The translations under genes and the position numbers were made by a program. Shown here one piece after another: positions 14,904 to 22,752 of a DNA stretch of 35,695 bases (the first letter of the stretch is position 1; each line of letters starts with the position of its first letter). Below the pieces are notes generated by a model. That model was not told the DNA's origin. It was given only the letters and a program-made list of their open reading frames with translations, and ran no database searches. This stretch comes from Acidobacteriota bacterium (GTDB lineage: Bacteria; Acidobacteriota; Terriglobia; Bryobacterales; UBA6623). The stretch is from the NCBI GenBank assembly GCA_027624045.1, contig JAQBUE010000034.1, positions 1-35,695 of the forward strand, given 5' to 3'.

Positions 14904-16415
14904 CTACTCGCCTCGCAAGTCGAAACAAAGCAGGCGCGGCGGTTCGCGGTCCAAGCTTGCTGAGTTCTGGCTCACGTAGAGCAGCCCACGACTCAAGACA
15001 GGCAGCGCCCACGTTTCACGCGCTTTCACGAGCCAGGTTCGCGAAATTTCCTTGTAGCCCTCTGGCGTCAGGTCCAGCCAGAGCAGGTGGCCCCACTCGC
15101 CGATCGCGAGGAAGTGGCCGTCAACCTTCATGAGAGAGCCCCGGAAGGTACTCATGGTGAGTTCCTTGGTCCGGCCGCCGGTCTGATTGACGATATCCTT
15201 CCATTCCGGCTCGACGCGCCACATCTGCTTGCCGTCGCTCAGGCGAATGCACGAAAGTCCGGCGTCGGGCTCGTTCCGTCCGGGAAAACCGTACAGGTAG
15301 CCGTCTTTCTCGATCGCGGTCATGAAGTGCAGATCGAAATCGAAATTCGTCCAAACGACCTCGCGTGACAGGTCGGGAAGCACTTCAAGCAGCACTACTC
15401 CCGTCCGGTACGAGGCGGAAAATAGTACCTGATCGCCGATGACCGTCGGTGTCGATGCGTTCACCGACTCAGCGGTCCGGCTGCGCCACGGGAATGAGAA
15501 GTCGACTTTGCCATCGGATGGATCGATTGACAGCAACCCCCCGGTGGGCGGACGGCTCTCGCCGCCGGCAAATACGAACACCCTGCGCTTGCCATGCACG
15601 ACGGCCGGCACCGGCGACGCGTAGCTGGGGCCCCACTCATCGCCCGCACCCCAAACCATCTCGCCTGTGAGTTTGTCGAAAGCCCCGACCGTCGGCCCTC
15701 CGGGTGCGCCGACGTTGATGACGAGCAGGTCGCCCTCGACCAGTGGCGTGTTCGAGATCCCGAAAAAGTCCTGGGGGACTTTGAACTCCTCGGCTATATT
15801 GCGCTTCCAAAGCAATTCACCTGTTCTTAGGTCGAAGGCGTGCAGCTGCGCCAGCGCCCCATAGGTATAAACGCGGTCGCCGTCGATCACAGGGCTCGCC
15901 CGCGGGCCGTTGTTATATCCGTAACGGTCGCTGAAGTTGGTTGGATATTCAAACTGCCAATACAACTCGCCCGTCGCGGGGTGGAGGCACTCGACGCGCT
16001 CCGTGTTCCCGACTCGATGCAGGAAGACGAGATAGTCACCCTGAATCGCGGGCGACGTATACGAGGTGCCCTTATCTAGTTCCCACACGAGCTTCGGCCC
16101 GAAATCGCCGAAGTCTTTCAGTAGGTGGGTCTCGGTCGAAACAGCGTTGTGAGTTGGCCCCAGGAACGATGTCCAATCGTGGGTGACCGCGTCGGGATGA
16201 AGAGGCTTGGGGTCTGCGTGAAACGTGACGTCGGGATGCTGTTTCGGTTCCGCCCGCGGTTTCCCTGACGGCTCGATGACTTCCGGTGGCGCGGGATCGC
16301 GGAACACCTTCGGTTCTGTCTGGCCCTTTTCCGCCGCGAACGACCCAGAGGGCCCGCATGCCGATACGCACACGATCGCGCTGCAAGCAAGGACGATGAC
16401 TGTCGAGCGGTGCAT
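14904..16415 (-). CDS. PQQ-type beta-propeller lipoprotein (outer-membrane-assembly BamB-like fold)
   Basis: A 503-residue protein. The signal peptide ends in CVSAC with Cys20, a lipobox. After a Pro/Lys-rich linker come repeated propeller blades with the PQQ-like W/YxF/LxTGxLxW pattern: GTSYTSPAIQGDYLVFL, HPATGELYWQFEYP, FDLRTGELLWKRN, FDKLTGEMVWGAG and LSDGKQMWRVEP. Such proteins resemble BamB or PQQ-binding-like propellers; there is no dehydrogenase domain or catalytic signature, so a binding or scaffold role at the envelope is more likely than an enzyme. VTHDWTSFLGPTHNAVSTETH is the typical opening of acidobacterial and planctomycete members. It lies downstream of the alpha/beta hydrolase gene on the same strand but 228 bases away, so co-transcription is uncertain. 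Confidence 0.9.
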   Translation of the reverse strand: MHRSTVIVLACSAIVCVSACGPSGSFAAEKGQTEPKVFRDPAPPEVIEPSGKPRAEPKQHPDVTFHADPKPLHPDAVTHDWTSFLGPTHNAVSTETHLLKDFGDFGPKLVWELDKGTSYTSPAIQGDYLVFLHRVGNTERVECLHPATGELYWQFEYPTNFSDRYGYNNGPRASPVIDGDRVYTYGALAQLHAFDLRTGELLWKRNIAEEFKVPQDFFGISNTPLVEGDLLVINVGAPGGPTVGAFDKLTGEMVWGAGDEWGPSYASPVPAVVHGKRRVFVFAGGESRPPTGGLLSIDPSDGKVDFSFPWRSRTAESVNASTPTVIGDQVLFSASYRTGVVLLEVLPDLSREVVWTNFDFDLHFMTAIEKDGYLYGFPGRNEPDAGLSCIRLSDGKQMWRVEPEWKDIVNQTGGRTKELTMSTFRGSLMKVDGHFLAIGEWGHLLWLDLTPEGYKEISRTWLVKARETWALPVLSRGLLYVSQNSASLDREPPRLLCFDLRGE

Positions 16416-16427
16416 GGGTTCAGAGCC

Positions 16428-16456
16428 TGTAGTGGACCCAAAAAGTGGACCACTTC
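16428..16456. repeat. Possible solitary IS3-type terminal sequence
   Basis: The stretch begins TGTAGTGGACCC, continues through an A-run, and ends GTGGACCACTTC. It has GTGGACC twice in direct orientation (16432-16438 and 16445-16451), and the right copy forms the near-palindrome AAGTGG-A-CCACTT. This looks like terminal inverted repeats of many IS3-family elements (TGTAGTG...AAAAGTGGAC). No transposase frame or second end lies nearby, so it would be a relic; chance similarity is possible. Confidence 0.35.
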
Positions 16457-16530
16457 ATAATAGCCTTCCTTGCGAGAAGCTCGGCGAGAGGGTCGAGACA
16501 GAACCGATCGAATCATTGGACAATGCTGGG

Positions 16531-16644
16531 TCACAAGCCAACGGATTCGTATCCGGCTCGGTATCCTTCCCCGCAGTTGATAACGCCGCCGTAATCGTCG
16601 CCCCATCCAGGGGCCTGAAATATGGCGCACACCGCGCCTAGCAT
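16531..16644 (-). CDS. Possible 37-residue small protein overlapping the hydrolase stop
   Basis: Its ATG at 16644 shares one base with the TAA of the upstream hydrolase gene (TAATG), an arrangement that allows reinitiation. The product begins MLGAVCAIFQ and continues GWGDDYGGVINCGEGYRAGY, rich in Gly and Tyr with two Cys. No family is recognised. A frame of this length can occur by chance in GC-rich DNA, so it is reported only because of its position and unusual composition. Confidence 0.22.
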   Translation of the reverse strand: MLGAVCAIFQAPGWGDDYGGVINCGEGYRAGYESVGL

Positions 16645-18926
16645 TAACGCTTAGGCCAATCCAGGTGGCGGTGCAGAAAATCGAACGTCCCCTCCCCATG
16701 AATCTCATGAGGCCCTAGGAAGAATTCGATCTCCGCCTTGTCCGCGATCCCTAGTTCGGCATAGTGACGCCGCACCTTGGCGAACTCGTAGGCAACCCAT
16801 TCATCCGGGGCCACGCCGTCGTGATGTCCGCGCTCGACCATGAACGGCCGCGGCGACATCATGTTCGCCATGTCGCTGTAGTTGAACGTATTGCCGAGGT
16901 TGAACTCGAACATCTCGTATTCGCCGGTGTAGATATAGCTGTGGGGATGGATGTCGCTAGTGTTCTTCCATATCCACTCGTTGAAGTCGGCTGAGCAAAT
17001 CGACAGCGCGTACTGGTTGAGCAGCGGAGGAACTCGCACCGCCGTCTTCCCACCGTAGGAAAGGCCATAGAACCCGATCTTGTCGGGCTCGACAAAAGGC
17101 AGCGTTGCGAGCCACTCGAGAATGCGGCTGTGCTGCCCGAGGATGAACGAGAACAGCGACTTGCCAAGCGGGTTGGCCTTGCGTTGCAGGACGCGGAAAT
17201 CGTCCTGCCCGATATAGGGGTTTTGCGGCGCGAAGACGATGAACCCGCGGTCGGCCAGACGCGCGCCGTAGTGGTGATAGGGGCCCTTGATCGAGTCGTC
17301 GACAAGCATTTGCGGACGGCCTTCGAGTCCGTGCTGCGTTACGACCACCGGGCGGCGCTCGCCTGGCTTGAGGTCGTTGGGAACGAGCAGAATGCCGTAT
17401 GCGAATACCTCCGGCCAGACGGGCAAAACCACCTCGTAGCCCTTCCACTTTTCCGTTTCATACGTCAGGCGAGAGCCGGCCTGCAACGGGCTTGTGGGAT
17501 CGGGAAGCCGGCCGATCACATCGCTCCAAAGCTTGTCGCGATAGTCGTCGGCGCTCTTTTCCCAAGTTGCCAGTGAAGTGCGGTCGGCGCCCGCCCAGTA
17601 CGCGCGGCGGGTGAACTCGGACTCGCGGACATTGGCTTGCGTGAAGTCGACCAACTCCTCGAATTGCTCCCGCAGGCGGCGCGAGGAGTCAAAGGCGCGG
17701 CGTTGGTCTTGGGGTGCGGGCGAGGGCTCGGGGAAAGTGGCTGATACGGCTAGCGTGTCGGCGAGATCCAACAGGGGAGCCCCGCCACCGGATTGGAAGC
17801 GGACCATGTTGCCGACGTTCAGTTTATTGAAGGCGTCTTTGGCGCGGTCGAATTCCCGGCGGATGTCTTCGACCTCGGGGGAAGGGATCGCGCCGGGCGC
17901 GGCACCGCGGCGTTGCGGCGTTACGGGTGGTGGGCCGTCGATTTTCGGCCCGGGCACAGCTTCGACGACGAGCCCGCGCGGCGCGATGAGGCGCGCGATC
18001 TCAGCGTCGCCAAACTGCTCGAGCAGTCCCCAAACGTTGCGGTAGATCGGTTCGCTCCAAAGCGCTTCACGCGGGCCGAAGTAACCGCTCACAAGGGCCC
18101 CGTCAATGCGCGTGTCGGCGGCGGCGCTATAGAAGGCTATCAGGCCCCCTTCGCCGTAGCCCGCGACGCCGATGGGCAGCGCCGGGTGTTCCTGCTCGAA
18201 CGTATCGACGGCCGCCAATACTTTTTGCACTTCGTAGCCGATGATGTGGCGGCCCATCTCAAACGCCATGCGGTAGATGAATTCGCGATGCGGCTGATTT
18301 GTATAGCGGATGCGCGGATGTCCGGACCAGTCGGCGGCGCGGTTAATCAGGGTTGGAACGATGACGCGGAAGCCGGCTTCGGCGAGACGCCGGGGGAACT
18401 GCGCGGCGTCGGGAACGCCGGGCGCGAGACCAACGGCGGCTTCCGGTGAAACGTCGGCGTCATGTAGCGCGACAATTTGTCCGATCGGCTCGCCGCTTGG
18501 TTCCAGTAGCAGTCCTTCGGCATTCACGCCCGGCAGTACGGCCCAGCGGACGGCGTGAATCTCATAGGCCTCCGTCTTGGCGACGAGAGAGGACTGCTGT
18601 GTCGTGCCCGCCAGCTCGAAACCAGCCGGGCGCAGGCGGGGGTCGACAACTCCGATGATCTGGCGGAAGTGCTCGCGGTTCGCGACAACGGAGGCTTCGT
18701 ACGTTTCTCGGGACGTATAGTCGGGCTTCCATGCGGCGGCCCGGCTTGTGATGGTTGCTTGTGTGGCTGCCGTCAAGTAACGGTCGATGCCGGCGACCAT
18801 ACGGGCGGCCAAATCGCCTTGCCATTGCAAGGGTTGAGTCCCGGGCAATGGCTGTTGGGCTTGGACGGTGGCCGTTAAGAGCAGCGAAAGAAAGGGAACG
18901 AGCAGTCGGAATGAGTGTTGGCGCAT
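16644..18926 (-). CDS. Secreted two-domain alpha/beta hydrolase (dienelactone hydrolase/acetyl-xylan-esterase-like)
   Basis: A 760-residue protein. Residues 1-23 are a signal peptide (LLVPFLSLLLTATVQA-QQ). Two alpha/beta-hydrolase-like halves follow. In the first (~85-330) the nucleophile elbow reads G256-Y-G-E-G260, with Gly where the catalytic Ser should be. In the second (~490-758) it reads G621-L-S-Y-G625 with Ser623; QHGLEGRP supplies an oxyanion-type HG, and D703 (GHHDG) and H743 (PHEIHGEG) are candidates for the Asp/His of the triad. A Pro/Ala-rich linker lies at ~330-420. The C-terminal half is therefore probably the active esterase or peptidase; the first may bind substrate. Ester substrates such as acetylated polysaccharide are likely but unproven. 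A 12-bp tandem repeat lies upstream. Confidence 0.9.
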   Translation of the reverse strand: MRQHSFRLLVPFLSLLLTATVQAQQPLPGTQPLQWQGDLAARMVAGIDRYLTAATQATITSRAAAWKPDYTSRETYEASVVANREHFRQIIGVVDPRLRPAGFELAGTTQQSSLVAKTEAYEIHAVRWAVLPGVNAEGLLLEPSGEPIGQIVALHDADVSPEAAVGLAPGVPDAAQFPRRLAEAGFRVIVPTLINRAADWSGHPRIRYTNQPHREFIYRMAFEMGRHIIGYEVQKVLAAVDTFEQEHPALPIGVAGYGEGGLIAFYSAAADTRIDGALVSGYFGPREALWSEPIYRNVWGLLEQFGDAEIARLIAPRGLVVEAVPGPKIDGPPPVTPQRRGAAPGAIPSPEVEDIRREFDRAKDAFNKLNVGNMVRFQSGGGAPLLDLADTLAVSATFPEPSPAPQDQRRAFDSSRRLREQFEELVDFTQANVRESEFTRRAYWAGADRTSLATWEKSADDYRDKLWSDVIGRLPDPTSPLQAGSRLTYETEKWKGYEVVLPVWPEVFAYGILLVPNDLKPGERRPVVVTQHGLEGRPQMLVDDSIKGPYHHYGARLADRGFIVFAPQNPYIGQDDFRVLQRKANPLGKSLFSFILGQHSRILEWLATLPFVEPDKIGFYGLSYGGKTAVRVPPLLNQYALSICSADFNEWIWKNTSDIHPHSYIYTGEYEMFEFNLGNTFNYSDMANMMSPRPFMVERGHHDGVAPDEWVAYEFAKVRRHYAELGIADKAEIEFFLGPHEIHGEGTFDFLHRHLDWPKR

Positions 18927-18985
18927 AGGCTTTGGACCACCACAATCTAGCAGAATCGGCGGCTCGCGCCGAGCGGAAGCGCAGT

Positions 18986-19033
18986 GTTTCGTGAAGCGTT
19001 TCGTGACGGGTTTCGTGACGGGTTTCGTGACGG
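18986..19033. repeat. Four tandem copies of a 12-bp unit, GTTTCGTGACGG
   Basis: Copies at 18998, 19010 and 19022 are identical. The first, at 18986, ends GAAGC instead of GACGG. The array lies between two divergent genes, the hydrolase (start 18926) and the deacetylase (start ~19135). It may be a set of regulator sites or a simple slippage repeat. The minus strand could encode an RHET-type peptide repeat, but no supported gene covers it. Confidence 0.9.
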
Positions 19034-19134
19034 TTTGGGATTGAGCGTGCGCGGCTTGGAGGGCGTTCTCTCCTCAATCGCTCCTCGGATGTCGTTCTAC
19101 CTTTAGTTTTTTCGCAATACTAAGCGTGAGGGTA

Positions 19135-19992
19135 ATGAGAGAACCGTCCGTGTCAAGAAAACTAAAACTATTGTGTGTCTTCGCCCACCCCGACGATGAG
19201 TCGCTAGGTGCCGGCGGCGCCATCGCGAAGTATGCCCGAGAAGGCGTCGAAACCTATCTCGTGGCGGCAACTCGGGGCGAGCGCGGCCGGTTCGGAGACA
19301 GCGGCGAATCGCCGGGACCTGAAGCCGTCGGTCAGGCTCGTGAAGCGGAACTGAGAGCCGCTGCTCATGAGTTAGGCATCAAAGAAGTCAGTTTTCTCGA
19401 CTACCAGGACGCCGAACTTGACCAAGCCGATCCGGCCGAAGCGATTGGCCGCATCGTAAACCACATTCGCCGCCTGCAGCCCGATGTCGTCGTCACATTC
19501 GGTCCCGATGGCGCATACGGCCACCCGGACCACATCGCCATTTCGCAGTTCACAACGGCAGCCGTTACGTGCTCGGCCGACGCTGCCTACGAACCAGCTC
19601 AGGAGTTCCCGCCGCACCGGGTATCAAAGCTCTACTACCTTGCCTGGAGAGAAGCCACCTGGGCCGCCTATCAAGAAGCACTGCGAAACATCAGCACCAA
19701 GGTCGACGGCGAACAACGCAACGCCGTCGCCTGGCCTGACTGGATGGTCACAACCACGATCGACGCGGGCCACTACTGGAAGCACGTTTGGCGGGCCGTG
19801 CGTTGCCACAAGACGCAGATGTCAATTTACAAGGGCTTGGCCGAGCTGTCGGACGAGCGCCACAGGGCGCTGTGGGGCGTTCAGGAATTCTACCGTGTGT
19901 TCAGTCTTGTCAATGGCGGCCGGCGGCCGGAAACAGACCTGTTTGAGGGCTTGCGTGAGACTGAAGAAAAGAGCGGCGGTAACGCCGCCTAG
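19135..19992 (+). CDS. PIG-L (LmbE-like) family deacetylase
   Basis: From the ATG at 19135 it has 285 residues, the usual size. The N-terminal zinc motif is AHPDDE at 17-22 (LLCVFAHPDDESLGAGG), and the third ligand site is HPDH in GPDGAYGHPDHIAIS. A GTRGERG-like loop (AATRGERGRFG) follows as in GlcNAc-PI, mycothiol and bacillithiol deacetylases. It probably removes an N-acetyl group from an amino-sugar conjugate in the cytoplasm; BshB- or MshB-like thiol biosynthesis is one option, but no partner genes for that are in the window. GTG at 19126 is an alternative start nine bases upstream. The stop is followed 43 bases later by a PLP decarboxylase, likely in the same operon. Confidence 0.92.
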   Translation: MREPSVSRKLKLLCVFAHPDDESLGAGGAIAKYAREGVETYLVAATRGERGRFGDSGESPGPEAVGQAREAELRAAAHELGIKEVSFLDYQDAELDQADPAEAIGRIVNHIRRLQPDVVVTFGPDGAYGHPDHIAISQFTTAAVTCSADAAYEPAQEFPPHRVSKLYYLAWREATWAAYQEALRNISTKVDGEQRNAVAWPDWMVTTTIDAGHYWKHVWRAVRCHKTQMSIYKGLAELSDERHRALWGVQEFYRVFSLVNGGRRPETDLFEGLRETEEKSGGNAA

Positions 19993-20035
19993 CCCCTGTC
20001 TAGCCGAAGCCACGCGATCGTCATCTGGAGTTGCC

Positions 20036-21562
20036 ATGAATACCCCCAAGCAATCACCTGCCCCGACCACCGCCCTGACTCAAAGGAAGGCCGCGGTCGA
20101 CATATCGCCCGAGGAGTTTCGGCGATTGGCGCACCGGCTCGTCGATCAGATCAGCGACCAGTTGGCCGCCGTACCTGCCGGACCCGTTAAGCCCGACGAG
20201 TCCCACGAAGTAGTCCGTCAAGCGATCGGGGGTGCCGCGCCATTGCCGGAAGACGGCGCCGCCGCCGAAGGCCTGCTGGCCGCGGCAACGCAGTCACTCT
20301 TTGAACACTCGCTTTTCAATAGCCATCCACGCTTCTTTGGGTACATCACCTCGGGACCGGCGCTGATCGGGGTTCTGGGCGATTTTCTCGCCTCCGCGGT
20401 GAATCCGAACGTTGGTGCTTACAAACTGGCTCCGCTGGCGACCGAGATCGAGGCGCAGACCGTGCGCTGGCTCGCGGAGCTGATCGGCTATCCGGCTGAC
20501 TGTGGCGGGCTGCTTGTCAGTGGCGGCAATATGGCGAATTTCGTTGGGTTCCTGGCCGCGCGCCGCGTCAAGGCGGCCTGGAACGTGCGCCAGACCGGCA
20601 TGGCCGGGAATGCCGGCGGCCGCTTGCGGCTCTACGCCTCGAACGAAACCCACACCTGGGTTCAGAAGGCGACCGACCTTTTCGGTTTGGGGACTGACTC
20701 GATCCGCTGGATCGCGACTGACAGCCGGCAGCGCATGGACCTCACGGCGTTGCGCGGTCAGATTGATAGCGACATCGCCGACGGCGACCAGCCTTTTCTC
20801 GTGATCGGAGCCGCCGGCTCGGTGAGCACGGGCGCGGTTGATCCGCTTCCAGAAATCGCCGCGGTTTGCCGCGAGTATGATCTGTGGTTTCACGTTGATG
20901 GAGCGTACGGCGCCGTGGCGGCACGGGCACCCGATGTTCCGCCCGATCTCGCCGGACTGGCCGAAGCAGACTCCGTCGCCGTCGATCCGCACAAGTGGCT
21001 GTACGCGCCGATCGAGGCCGGATGCACGCTCGTGCGGGATCCGAAACATTTGCTCGACACGTTTTCGTATCATCCGCTCTACTACCACTTCGACAAAGAG
21101 GCCATCAACTACTTCGACCTCGGCCCGCAGAACTCGCGCGGCTTTCGTGCCCTCAAGGTTTGGCTCGCTCTGCAACAGGCCGGGCGCGCCGGCTATATGC
21201 GAATGATCGCCGATGACATTTCACTTGCCAAGCACTTCTACGATCTACTGGAAAACTACGAGGAACTCGAGGCGCTGACGCAGGGGTTGAGCATTACGAC
21301 GTTCCGCTATATTCCGAGCGACCTTCGCGACAGCGCGGAGCCCGAAACCACACATGAGTATTTGAATCAGCTCAATCAAGAGTTGCTGGACCGCATTGAG
21401 AAAAGCGGTGAAGCCTTCTTCTCGAACGCCGTCATTGAGGGTAAATTTGCGTTGCGGCTCTGTGTCGTCAACTTTCGAACAACGCTCAGCGATATCGAGG
21501 CGCTGCCGGAGATCGTCACGAGATTGGGACTGGAAGTTGACCGAACTCTGCGGCCCCGATAG
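20036..21562 (+). CDS. PLP-dependent group II amino acid decarboxylase (aromatic-L-amino-acid decarboxylase-like)
   Basis: A 508-residue protein of the expected size. HPRFFGYITSGPALIGVLGD at ~97-116 is the family's substrate-side motif. VSGGNMANFVG at ~161-171 binds PLP phosphate. ETHTW at ~204 carries the His that stacks on the cofactor. HVDGAYG at 286-292 gives the Asp that pairs with the pyridine nitrogen. VDPHKWLYAP contains the PLP-binding K320. LRLCVVNFRTT near the end is also typical. It decarboxylates an amino acid, most likely aromatic, in the cytoplasm; the exact substrate is not certain. A GGAG five bases before the ATG supports the start. It is paired with the PIG-L deacetylase and convergent with hemH. 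Confidence 0.94.
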   Translation: MNTPKQSPAPTTALTQRKAAVDISPEEFRRLAHRLVDQISDQLAAVPAGPVKPDESHEVVRQAIGGAAPLPEDGAAAEGLLAAATQSLFEHSLFNSHPRFFGYITSGPALIGVLGDFLASAVNPNVGAYKLAPLATEIEAQTVRWLAELIGYPADCGGLLVSGGNMANFVGFLAARRVKAAWNVRQTGMAGNAGGRLRLYASNETHTWVQKATDLFGLGTDSIRWIATDSRQRMDLTALRGQIDSDIADGDQPFLVIGAAGSVSTGAVDPLPEIAAVCREYDLWFHVDGAYGAVAARAPDVPPDLAGLAEADSVAVDPHKWLYAPIEAGCTLVRDPKHLLDTFSYHPLYYHFDKEAINYFDLGPQNSRGFRALKVWLALQQAGRAGYMRMIADDISLAKHFYDLLENYEELEALTQGLSITTFRYIPSDLRDSAEPETTHEYLNQLNQELLDRIEKSGEAFFSNAVIEGKFALRLCVVNFRTTLSDIEALPEIVTRLGLEVDRTLRPR

Positions 21563-21602
21563 GCCGTGGAATTCTGCTCACAATGCAGGCTGCCCGGGGA
21601 TT

Positions 21603-22616
21603 TTACGCGTGCCGGGCGCCGCCGGACGCCTGAGCCAGGTCGGGCGTTGCGCCGAGCGTTTGCCGGACTAAACCGGCCAGGGCGCCGATGAATGCCGGGT
21701 GATCGTTAAGGCCGGGCATCATCTCAAAGTGCTCGATGCCGTGTCCGATGGCCTCTTCGCGTCCTTCGATATTGATTTCCGAGAGAGTTTCGACGTGGTC
21801 GGAGACGAAGGCGATGGGCACGACCAGCATGTCCCGCACGCCTTGCCGGCCCAGCTCTTCGTTCGTTTGGTGAAGCGTGGGCTGGAGCCATTTGCGGCTG
21901 CCAACTTTACTCTGGAAGCAGACCGTTGCTGGGTTCGGCCAGCCGCCGCGCGACCGGACGTGCCGCACGGTTGCTTCGATCTGGTCGCGGTAGGGGTCGC
22001 CACCCAGGATCACCGACTCGGGAACGCTATGGGCGCTGAAGACGAGGTGGGCGTTTTCAGGACGCTCAAAGCGCGACAGTGTTTCGTTGATCCGTTCGAC
22101 AAGTGACTCGATGTAGGGCTCGAAGTCGTGATACTCGTCGACCACCCGGCTCGGAATGGCGAGGCCGGCAGCGAGGCAGCAGCGGTTCCACTCGTTGAGA
22201 CTGCTGCCGGTGGTGGTCGAGGAGTATTGCGGATAAAGCGGGAGGAGGATCAATTCGTCGCAGCCGGCCAGCCGCACCCGCGAAATCGTCTCGGTGCTAA
22301 ACGGATGCCAGTAGCGCATGGCAACAAAGACACGGGCGTTGAGATCGGCGCGCAACTCCGCTTCCAGGGCGGCGGCCTGTTGTTCGGTGATCCGGCGGAT
22401 GGGCGATCCGCCACCGATCTCCGCGTAATGATCTCTCACCTTGCGGGAACGGCCCTTCGAAATCAGCTTCGCCAGTATCGGCCGCGCCACTTTGGCTAAG
22501 GGGAAGTCGATGATGTCGGGGTCGCAAAAGAGGTTGTAGAGGAACGGCTCGATGGCGTCGAGCGAATCCGGGCCGCCGAGTTGAAACAGAACTACACCGA
22601 TTTTCTTATTGTTCAA
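21603..22616 (-). CDS. hemH: Ferrochelatase
   Basis: It inserts ferrous iron into a porphyrin as the last or next-to-last step of haem synthesis. From the TTG at 22616 it has 337 residues and opens MNNKKIGVVLFQLGGPD, the normal ferrochelatase start. Motifs seen are LPLYPQYSSTTTGSS at ~126-139, VFSAHSVPES with the catalytic H196, FQSKVGSRKWLQP at ~234-246, and AFVSDHVETLSEI with the catalytic E276. A longer frame from a TTG at 22679 would add 21 residues with no counterpart in the family; GGGA precedes the 22616 start at a reasonable distance. It has no transmembrane tail. It lies 137 bases downstream of moaA on the same strand. Confidence 0.95.
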   Translation of the reverse strand: MNNKKIGVVLFQLGGPDSLDAIEPFLYNLFCDPDIIDFPLAKVARPILAKLISKGRSRKVRDHYAEIGGGSPIRRITEQQAAALEAELRADLNARVFVAMRYWHPFSTETISRVRLAGCDELILLPLYPQYSSTTTGSSLNEWNRCCLAAGLAIPSRVVDEYHDFEPYIESLVERINETLSRFERPENAHLVFSAHSVPESVILGGDPYRDQIEATVRHVRSRGGWPNPATVCFQSKVGSRKWLQPTLHQTNEELGRQGVRDMLVVPIAFVSDHVETLSEINIEGREEAIGHGIEHFEMMPGLNDHPAFIGALAGLVRQTLGATPDLAQASGGARHA

Positions 22617-22752
22617 ACGATCGTTCCCGATGGGGGTGGGGCATTGTCCGCAGGATACGGCCTTGCGGTGAATTGACAATGATAGGTGATTGCGTCGAGT
22701 GAGTCCACCCTGGGTGCGTCGCCACGGGCTGTGACCAGCTCCAGGCTGGCTG

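Noticed and set aside
14904..16415. PQQ-dependent dehydrogenase
   Set aside because: Only propeller repeats are present; there are no cofactor-site or cytochrome motifs and the protein is lipid-anchored.
18562..19077. Minus-strand frame with RHET peptide repeats
   Set aside because: The repeat is simply the 12-bp DNA array read in frame; most of the frame overlaps the hydrolase gene, and no ribosome site is present.
19484..20035. N-terminal extension of the PLP decarboxylase frame
   Set aside because: It runs antiphase through the PIG-L gene with Arg/Thr-rich nonsense, and a good ATG with GGAG lies at 20036.
21591..21616. GCCCGG...CCGGGC inverted repeat as a bidirectional terminator between the decarboxylase and hemH
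   Set aside because: The loop is long, it overlaps the hemH stop and there is no T-tract on either side.
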